Origin: JAEXNA01 sp050486105
GTDB lineage: Bacteria; Vulcanimicrobiota; Xenobia; Xenobiales; JADMJV01
Direction: 5' to 3'
DNA: 37,123 nt
Assembly: GCA_050486105.1 (NCBI GenBank)
Contig: JBJHCR010000016.1
Coordinates: 1 to 37,123 of the forward strand
Position 1 is the first letter of the stretch. Every line of letters begins with the position of its first letter. Of this stretch, positions 32,281 through 37,123 are shown piece by piece. The position numbers and the translations under genes are program-made. The notes below the pieces were generated by a model. That model ran no database searches. It saw nothing but the letters and a program-made list of their open reading frames with translations, and was not told the origin of the DNA.

Positions 32281-33083
32281 CTCCCCTGGTCCGCTTTGTC
32301 CTCTTGGCGGCGGCCGTTTGGATAGGGGCCTGGTTGCCGGTTGGGCTGAGTTCGGGGGACCCCTTTTTTGTGCTCAAGGAGGTTTCCCGTGAAACCTTCC
32401 AACGGCAACTCTATCAAGGTCTGCTGTACGGAGGACTTTTTCTTCTCCTCCTGGACAGTTGGTGGCGATATCGACCCGTGCGCCCAGGTTGGGGCTCGGC
32501 ACCTCGTTTCATCCCAAATTTTGCCCTGGGACTTGCCCTAACTTCGGGCCTTCTGCTGCTCTACGGCCTTTTGGGGGTCAACGAAGTCTCCGTCGATCCT
32601 CTGTCGTGGAGCGTGTTGCTGATCTGGCTGTTGAGCTGTTTTGCGGTGGCTTTGGTAGAGGAGGCGCTCTTTCGCGGTTTTCTGCTGGGCCGCTTAGCCG
32701 CCGTCACTTCGGTGAAGGCAGCAGTGGTCTGGTCCAGCCTGCTCTTCGCCGGGGTTCATCTCTTTCGACCTGGAGATTTCAGCTTCAAACTGAGCTACGG
32801 CTTCGGTCTCTTTCTCTTGGGAGTGTTCTTGGCGCGCTTGGCCTGGACGACACAGACCATTTGGGCCTCGGTGGGGTTCCACGCGGGGCTCATCCTTCCC
32901 AATATGGCCCAACCCTGGACCCACTTACAGCCGTCCTGGTGGACCGGCTGGAACTCCGAGCCGCTGAGCGGGGCTCTGAGTTGGGTATTTCTCTTGCTGA
33001 ATCTAGGGATTCTCGAGAGAATTCAAAAGAATAGCCCATCCCGCACAGCAGATTCTAAAAACCTCGAGGATGAGCCAAAATGA
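32277..33083 (+). CDS. CPBP-family intramembrane metalloprotease
   Basis: About 268 aa with seven or eight hydrophobic segments. Motif 1 VEEALFRGFLLG has the EExxxR glutamates and Arg; motif 2 SSLLFAGVHLF has FxxxH; and the third His region is SVGFHAG. These form the CAAX-protease/Abi active site in the membrane. Start TTG 32277 (TTGA) fits the operon's overlaps and GGTGGAG upstream; TTG 32259 is the alternative. Its function in the lipid module is unclear; the family also includes non-proteolytic members. It overlaps the next gene by 14 nt. Confidence 0.85.
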   Translation: MTPLVRFVLLAAAVWIGAWLPVGLSSGDPFFVLKEVSRETFQRQLYQGLLYGGLFLLLLDSWWRYRPVRPGWGSAPRFIPNFALGLALTSGLLLLYGLLGVNEVSVDPLSWSVLLIWLLSCFAVALVEEALFRGFLLGRLAAVTSVKAAVVWSSLLFAGVHLFRPGDFSFKLSYGFGLFLLGVFLARLAWTTQTIWASVGFHAGLILPNMAQPWTHLQPSWWTGWNSEPLSGALSWVFLLLNLGILERIQKNSPSRTADSKNLEDEPK

Positions 33084-34593
33084 TTCGTATAGGGACCACA
33101 TCGCTTTGACTGAGCTTCTTCTCGACACCTCGCCTGTAGGTCTCAAGGAGTTGGGAGCGGTGGCTCACGGAGAGGTTCAGGTTCGACTCGGTCCCGAGTT
33201 TCAGGCCAGGGTGCAGGCTTCCCGGGGACACCTGCTGGCTCACCTTGAGCGAGGCACGCCGGTGTATGGAACCAACACCGGCGTCGGGGCCCTGTACACC
33301 CGAGCTATTCCACCCGAGCAAGGCCCCCAATTGTCGCGCAACATCGTCTTGAGCCATGCTTGCGGAGTGGGCGCGGGCCTCAGCCCTCTCCTGGTTCGAG
33401 CCATCATGTTCTCGGCGGTTCTCAACCTTGGACAGGGCTATTCCGGGGTCCGGCTGGAGCTTTTAGACATGTTGGTAGAGATGTTGAACCGTAAGGTCAT
33501 TCCCCTGATCCCCAGCCGGGGCTCCATCGGCTCTTTGACCCACATGGCAAGCGTTGGGTGTGCGCTCATGGGGCTTGGAACCTGCCTCGAAGGTGAGCGC
33601 GAAGTCCCGGCTGAGAAGGCATTGCAGAGCGCCGGACTTCAGCCTTTGGAACTGCTCGAAGGAGAGGGCCTGTCTTTGGTCAGCGGCACTCCCTCGTTGA
33701 TGGGGATCGGAGGGCTGGCCACGCTCAGGGCTCATCGTCTTTCCCAGGCTGCGGACCTGGCTGCAGCCTTGTCCTTTGAGGCGCTCAGAGCCAATCCCGG
33801 GTGTCTCGACCCCAGAGTGCACCGAGTGCGCAACCACAGCGGTCAGAGCCGGGTGGCTGCCACCTTGCTTCGACTGACCATGGGAAGCGAACTGTTGAGC
33901 ACCGAAAACCTGCAGGATTGCCTATCGTTGCGGACCACGCCTCAGGTTCACGGAAGCAGCCTGCAGACCATAGAGCGAGCGGTGGCTACCTTGGAAGTCG
34001 AACTCAATTCGGCCACCGACAATCCCCTGATCTTTCCCGACGCTGTGCTCTCGGCCTGCAATGCCCACGGGGAACCCATGGCTCAGTGTCTCGACGGCCT
34101 GTCGGTGGCCTTGGCCGAACTGGGCAATATTTCCGAGCGTCGAACCGATCGGCTGCTGAACTTTCGGGTCAACGGCCTTCCCCCGTTCCTGACCGAAGAT
34201 CCTGGTTTGAATTCTGGCTGGATGATCCCTCAGTACGTCTCGGCTTATCTGGTAGCCGAAAACAAAATCCTCTCCCACCCAGTTTCGGTGGACTCTATCC
34301 CTATGTCCGCCTTTCAAGAGGACCACGTGAATATGGGAACCATGGCGGCCCTGATGGCCTTCAGGGTGGCTCGAAACCTGGAGCGCATTCTGGCCATCGA
34401 AATGCTGACGGCCCGAGCGGCCTTAGGCTATCGCTTGCCACTCCAGCCGGGACCTACCTTGCAGAGAGCAGTCGAGCTGCTGGACGGGTTGGTTCCACCG
34501 AAATCGGGAGATCGGGTTCTCGGCCCAGACATCGAAACCTTGGCCCTGGAATTGGGCGAAGGACGCTTTTACTCCGAGCTTGAGTCTCTTTGA
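33070..34593 (+). CDS. Histidine/phenylalanine ammonia-lyase homologue lacking the MIO triad
   Basis: 507 aa, HAL/PAL length. The fold is unmistakable: VYGTNTGVGALYTRAIPPE, SRNIVLSHACGVG, GYSGVRLELLDML, TDNPLIF, GLNSGWMIPQYVSA and FQEDHVNMGTMAAL. In HAL the sequence GSVGASGDLAPLAHMA builds the MIO cofactor from Ala-Ser-Gly; here it reads GSIGSLTHMA, about six residues shorter, so the ASG triad is gone. The Asn of the (L)NGT motif is Ser (LVSGTPSLMG), and the Tyr in QDxYSLR is Leu (QDCLSLR). The tyrosine in YGTNTG, His of SHA, Arg of GVR and the Glu of QEDH remain. A different reaction or a non-catalytic role is likely. Last gene of the operon; it overlaps the convergent LpxD-like gene by 25 nt. 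Confidence 0.85.
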   Translation: MSQNDSYRDHIALTELLLDTSPVGLKELGAVAHGEVQVRLGPEFQARVQASRGHLLAHLERGTPVYGTNTGVGALYTRAIPPEQGPQLSRNIVLSHACGVGAGLSPLLVRAIMFSAVLNLGQGYSGVRLELLDMLVEMLNRKVIPLIPSRGSIGSLTHMASVGCALMGLGTCLEGEREVPAEKALQSAGLQPLELLEGEGLSLVSGTPSLMGIGGLATLRAHRLSQAADLAAALSFEALRANPGCLDPRVHRVRNHSGQSRVAATLLRLTMGSELLSTENLQDCLSLRTTPQVHGSSLQTIERAVATLEVELNSATDNPLIFPDAVLSACNAHGEPMAQCLDGLSVALAELGNISERRTDRLLNFRVNGLPPFLTEDPGLNSGWMIPQYVSAYLVAENKILSHPVSVDSIPMSAFQEDHVNMGTMAALMAFRVARNLERILAIEMLTARAALGYRLPLQPGPTLQRAVELLDGLVPPKSGDRVLGPDIETLALELGEGRFYSELESL

Positions 34594-35477
34594 CTTTTTC
34601 GCTCTTTGGCCCGGCGGCGCATTTCTTCTCTGAGGGGAAGGGCTGGGTTGCCCAGATAATCTCCAGGTTTATCGATCTGTCCCACGGCCACACTCCGCCC
34701 GCCCAAGCGGACCCCGGAGCACAGTTCTGCCTTCGGAGCCACCGAGGATTGACCACCCATGACCACCCCGTCGCCCAGTTTGGCTTGGCGTCCTACAGTG
34801 CATTGGGAGGTGAGGATGCAGGCTCGACCCAACCGGGCTCCGGGTTGCACCAAGACCAGGTTGTCGATCTTGGTGCCGTCTCCGATCTCGCTGCCGGCTC
34901 CGACGCTCGCGTGGGCTCCCAGGTCCACGCTGTGACCGAGGGAGGCCCCTTCTCCCACCTGAGCCCAGGGCTCCAGTCGGCAATCGCTGCCGAGTTGGCA
35001 CGTTCCACCGATGGACACGTGGGCCAGTAGGCGGCTATGGGCCCCGACCCGAGCCCCTTCCCCTACGCTGATGAAGGCCTGCAGCAGGACGTGATCCCCG
35101 ATCTCTGCCGAAGGTCCAACGGTGCAGTGGGCCCCGACCTCGGCGGTGGGGGCGATGTGGGCTCTGGGGTCCACCGTCGCTGTGGGATGGACTCCCGGTC
35201 GCAGCGGAGGGTCAGGATAGAAGAGCCCAAGGAGTTTGGCCAGGTCTATTCTGGGATTTTTGGAAATTAGGCCGGGCAGGTCCACCTCTAAGCTTTCGGA
35301 GTGGAGGACTGCAGCCAGCTTTGAATTCTCAAGCTTCGCCAGAAAGTACTCCGATTCCAGCAGAGCCATGTGACCGGCTTTTGGCATTTCCAGGCTGCAG
35401 ACTCCGAGAATCTCAAGGTCTGCTGGGCCGTGAAAGTCCAGATTCAAGTGCTGAGCGAGTTCTTCGAGCCGTTTCAT
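34569..35477 (-). CDS. LpxD-like protein with uridine-binding N-domain but without catalytic histidines
   Basis: About 302 aa from ATG 35477 (AGGAG about 12 bases upstream; ATG 35519 is the alternative). The N-terminal domain MKRLEELAQHLNLDFHGPADLEILGVCSLE...ARLLGLFYPD-type matches the LpxD uridine-binding domain, ahead of a beta-helix. In LpxD the helix contains (Q)IAHN and NGH; here the places read LVLVQPGARLG and GGQSSVAPKAE, so both His are missing, as is the GxDGFGF motif. The C-terminal helix region is present (REEMRRRAKERK). It is thus likely inactive as a classical acyltransferase by itself. It complements the short LpxD at 21044, which has the His but not this N-domain. It lies convergent to the ammonia-lyase homologue and divergent from the ABC transporter genes. 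Confidence 0.78.
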   Translation of the reverse strand: MKRLEELAQHLNLDFHGPADLEILGVCSLEMPKAGHMALLESEYFLAKLENSKLAAVLHSESLEVDLPGLISKNPRIDLAKLLGLFYPDPPLRPGVHPTATVDPRAHIAPTAEVGAHCTVGPSAEIGDHVLLQAFISVGEGARVGAHSRLLAHVSIGGTCQLGSDCRLEPWAQVGEGASLGHSVDLGAHASVGAGSEIGDGTKIDNLVLVQPGARLGRACILTSQCTVGRQAKLGDGVVMGGQSSVAPKAELCSGVRLGGRSVAVGQIDKPGDYLGNPALPLREEMRRRAKERKSQRDSSSE

Positions 35478-35545
35478 ACTGTTTTCGTTCTCCTGGGTCG
35501 GTGTCTTCCGAAGGGGCATGCGATGGTCCTAGGGAACCGTCTGGG

Positions 35546-36535
35546 ATGCAGCCCGTCCTCAGTGTCACCGATCTTCGGGTTACTTTCCGTACCGACGGAG
35601 GCCTCCTTCCAGCCGTGCGTGGACTGGACCTTGAAGTCTTTCCCGGGCAGACTCTAGCGGTGGTGGGGGAGTCGGGCTCAGGGAAGTCGGCCAGCAGTCT
35701 GGCGATCATGGGGTTGCTGCCAGAAAAGGTACAGGTTCAAGGCCTTTTCCGTTTTCACGGTCAACACTTCGAGCCCCGTTCTGGGATGCATCGAGGGCGC
35801 GGGCTGGCTATGGTCTTTCAAAATCCCATGAGCAGTCTGAATCCGGTGATGAGGGTGGGCAAGCAGGTTGAGGAGACCGTGGTTTATCATCATCGCAACT
35901 CGACCCCATCGGCTCGGTCAACCCAGTACCCGGTGTCCCACCCGTCCTCCAAGGAGAAGACTTTAGAGCTGCTCGCGGAGGTGGGCCTCAAAGATCCAGA
36001 GGCGGTCTACTTGCAATACCCCCACGAACTCTCCGGAGGCATGCGGCAAAGGGTTCTTATCGCCATTGCCTTGGCTTGCGAGCCTGAAGTCTTGATCGCC
36101 GATGAGCCGACCACCGCCCTCGACGTCACCGTGGCCTCTCAAGTGCTGGAGTTGTTGAAATCCTTACAACAAAGCCACGGCATGGCTTTGGTCCTCATCA
36201 CCCACGACATGGCTGTGGTGGAAAAAGTGGCCGACAAGGTGCTGGTGATGTACGCCGGCCAAGTGGTCGAGGAAGGTCCGAGCAGCGAAGTCCTAGAGCA
36301 GCCCGCTCATCCGTACACCAAGCTCTTGCTGGAATGCCGACCGAAGCTCGCTTCAGCCCGACCCCCTGGACCCTTACCGAGTATCCCGGGTTCCCCGCCT
36401 AACCTACGAGAAACGGTGAAGGGATGTGCCTTCGCTGATCGTTGCCCCCAGGCCCAAAGCCGGTGTCGCCAGGATGAGCCCACTGAAGTCCAGGTAGCAC
36501 CCGATCGAAGGGCCCGTTGCTGGTTGGTGTCGTGA
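35546..36535 (+). CDS. Peptide/nickel-type ABC transporter ATP-binding protein (OppD/DppD family)
   Basis: About 329 aa from ATG 35546; a longer frame from 35321 overlaps the LpxD-like gene and is unlikely. Walker A GESGSGKSASS, Q-loop VFQNPMSSLNPV, signature LSGGMRQR and Walker B VLIADEPTTALDV are complete, followed by the H-loop THD. The C-terminal GCAFADRCPQAQSRC (Cys-rich, oligopeptide family) and PHPYTKLL-like segment (AHPYTKLL) mark OppD/DppD-type ATPases. It powers import of oligopeptides or a related substrate with a permease outside the window. It overlaps the next ATPase gene by 4 nt (GTGA). Confidence 0.92.
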   Translation: MQPVLSVTDLRVTFRTDGGLLPAVRGLDLEVFPGQTLAVVGESGSGKSASSLAIMGLLPEKVQVQGLFRFHGQHFEPRSGMHRGRGLAMVFQNPMSSLNPVMRVGKQVEETVVYHHRNSTPSARSTQYPVSHPSSKEKTLELLAEVGLKDPEAVYLQYPHELSGGMRQRVLIAIALACEPEVLIADEPTTALDVTVASQVLELLKSLQQSHGMALVLITHDMAVVEKVADKVLVMYAGQVVEEGPSSEVLEQPAHPYTKLLLECRPKLASARPPGPLPSIPGSPPNLRETVKGCAFADRCPQAQSRCRQDEPTEVQVAPDRRARCWLVS

Positions 36536-37123
36536 GCGAACTCCTCAGCATAGAAGAGCTAATGGTCGGCTATGGAGGACCAACGGCTGAGCCCGTAGTC
36601 AAAGGCTTTACTTTGAGCCTGGACCAGGGGGAACTCCACGCTCTGGTAGGGGAAAGCGGGAGCGGCAAAAGCTCCATTTTGCGGGCCTTGCTCGGCCTAG
36701 CCCCCATCCTCGGTGGCCGCCTTCTGTGGCGGGGGGAAGAAGTGAACCCCTTTCAACGGGGCCCTGGAATCCTGGCCTATCGCAGACAGGTGCAAATGAT
36801 CTTTCAAGATCCCTACAACAGCCTGCACCCCAGATTGACCATCGGCCAGAACTTGCTGGAACCCCTCAGAATTCACCGTCGATTTGAGCCCTCGAGCAGT
36901 GCCCATAGAGCCACCGAATTGCTCTTGAAGGTGGGTCTCGATGACAGCCACTTCCACCGTTTCCCCAACGAACTTTCGGGTGGACAATTGCAACGGGTGG
37001 GCATAGCCCGGGCCCTGATCTTAGAACCCAGCTTGGTTCTGGCCGACGAGCCGGTCTCGGCCCTGGATGTCTCGGTCCAGGCCCAGATCATCAATCTGCT
37101 AGCCGAACTGTCCAGGGAAACCG
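36532..37123 (+). CDS. Peptide-type ABC transporter ATP-binding protein (OppF/DppF family), 3' truncated
   Basis: Starts at GTG 36532 within the previous stop and stays open to the window end (197 codons). Walker A GESGSGKSSIL, Q-loop MIFQDPYNSLHPRLTIGQN, signature LSGGQLQRVGIARAL and Walker B LVLADEPVSALDVSVQAQ identify the second ATPase of an Opp/Dpp-type importer; PYNSLHPR and SVQAQ are typical of OppF/DppF. The rest, including the C-terminal domain, lies beyond the window. Confidence 0.92.
   Translation, partial: MSELLSIEELMVGYGGPTAEPVVKGFTLSLDQGELHALVGESGSGKSSILRALLGLAPILGGRLLWRGEEVNPFQRGPGILAYRRQVQMIFQDPYNSLHPRLTIGQNLLEPLRIHRRFEPSSSAHRATELLLKVGLDDSHFHRFPNELSGGQLQRVGIARALILEPSLVLADEPVSALDVSVQAQIINLLAELSRET

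Noticed and set aside
33801..34583. 260-aa plus-strand ORF within the ammonia-lyase homologue
   Set aside because: It is an alternative frame of a strongly conserved protein, with Arg/Ser/Gly-rich composition typical of shadow frames.

Overview
The window is about 37 kb from the chromosome of a Gram-negative (diderm) bacterium. It encodes BamA, several periplasmic OmpH/Skp-type proteins, most of the early lipid A pathway (LpxD, LpxC, LpxA, LpxB with FabZ) and an RND efflux pump. Non-ATG starts (GTG, TTG) and 4-nt stop/start overlaps are common. Ten Ns at 14205-14214 and open genes at both ends suggest a draft or metagenomic assembly. I cannot assign a phylum from the sequence alone. An in-frame TGA with a SECIS-like hairpin in a SelW-type gene implies that the organism decodes selenocysteine.

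Layout. Positions 1-2600 hold the tail of an unidentified gene and a minus-strand group (PilZ protein, small secreted protein, NCS2 purine permease). Positions 2.78-7.9 kb hold an RND pump (adaptor plus inner-membrane transporter) and a small DUF4870-like membrane protein. Positions 7.9-9.1 kb form a compact RNA-rich stretch: a SugE/Gdx exporter under a guanidine-III riboswitch, a 90-bp tandem repeat built from the 3' end of tRNA-Arg(CCT) plus its terminator, the tRNA itself, and an 84-aa selenoprotein W-like gene. Positions 9.1-12.3 kb (minus strand) carry two tandem exported methyltransferase-like lipoproteins, FabI and a hypothetical gene, with two related non-coding repeats flanking fabI. 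Positions 12.4-15.0 kb hold an M20 peptidase and a PQQ-type beta-propeller protein.

From 15.27 to 34.59 kb, plus-strand genes run almost without gaps and form an outer-membrane and lipid A super-operon: bamA, four OmpH/Skp-like genes, a short LpxD-like acyltransferase, a large exported protein of unknown function, lpxC, fabZ, a Gfo/Idh/MocA dehydrogenase, lpxA, lpxB, a second LpxB-like gene, an ICMT/PEMT-like methyltransferase, a small membrane protein, a metallophosphoesterase, a third LpxB-like gene, a CPBP protease and an ammonia-lyase homologue that lacks the MIO triad. A second LpxD-like gene lies convergent at the end, followed by two peptide-type ABC transporter ATPases (the last one cut by the window end).

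How the parts may work together: BamA and the OmpH/Skp set handle outer-membrane protein assembly, and the lpx genes make the lipid A disaccharide. The extra LpxB-like proteins, the methyltransferase and the phosphoesterase suggest a modified or additional glycolipid branch. The phosphoesterase has a GNR[E] motif resembling the GNRD of LpxH and could fill the otherwise missing UDP-diacylglucosamine hydrolase step. The two LpxD-like proteins are complementary: one keeps the catalytic histidines but lacks the uridine-binding domain, and the other keeps that domain but lacks the histidines. The most noteworthy items are the selenoprotein with its SECIS, the tRNA-tail repeat array, the MIO-less ammonia-lyase homologue, the LpxD split and the multi-LpxB lipid island.
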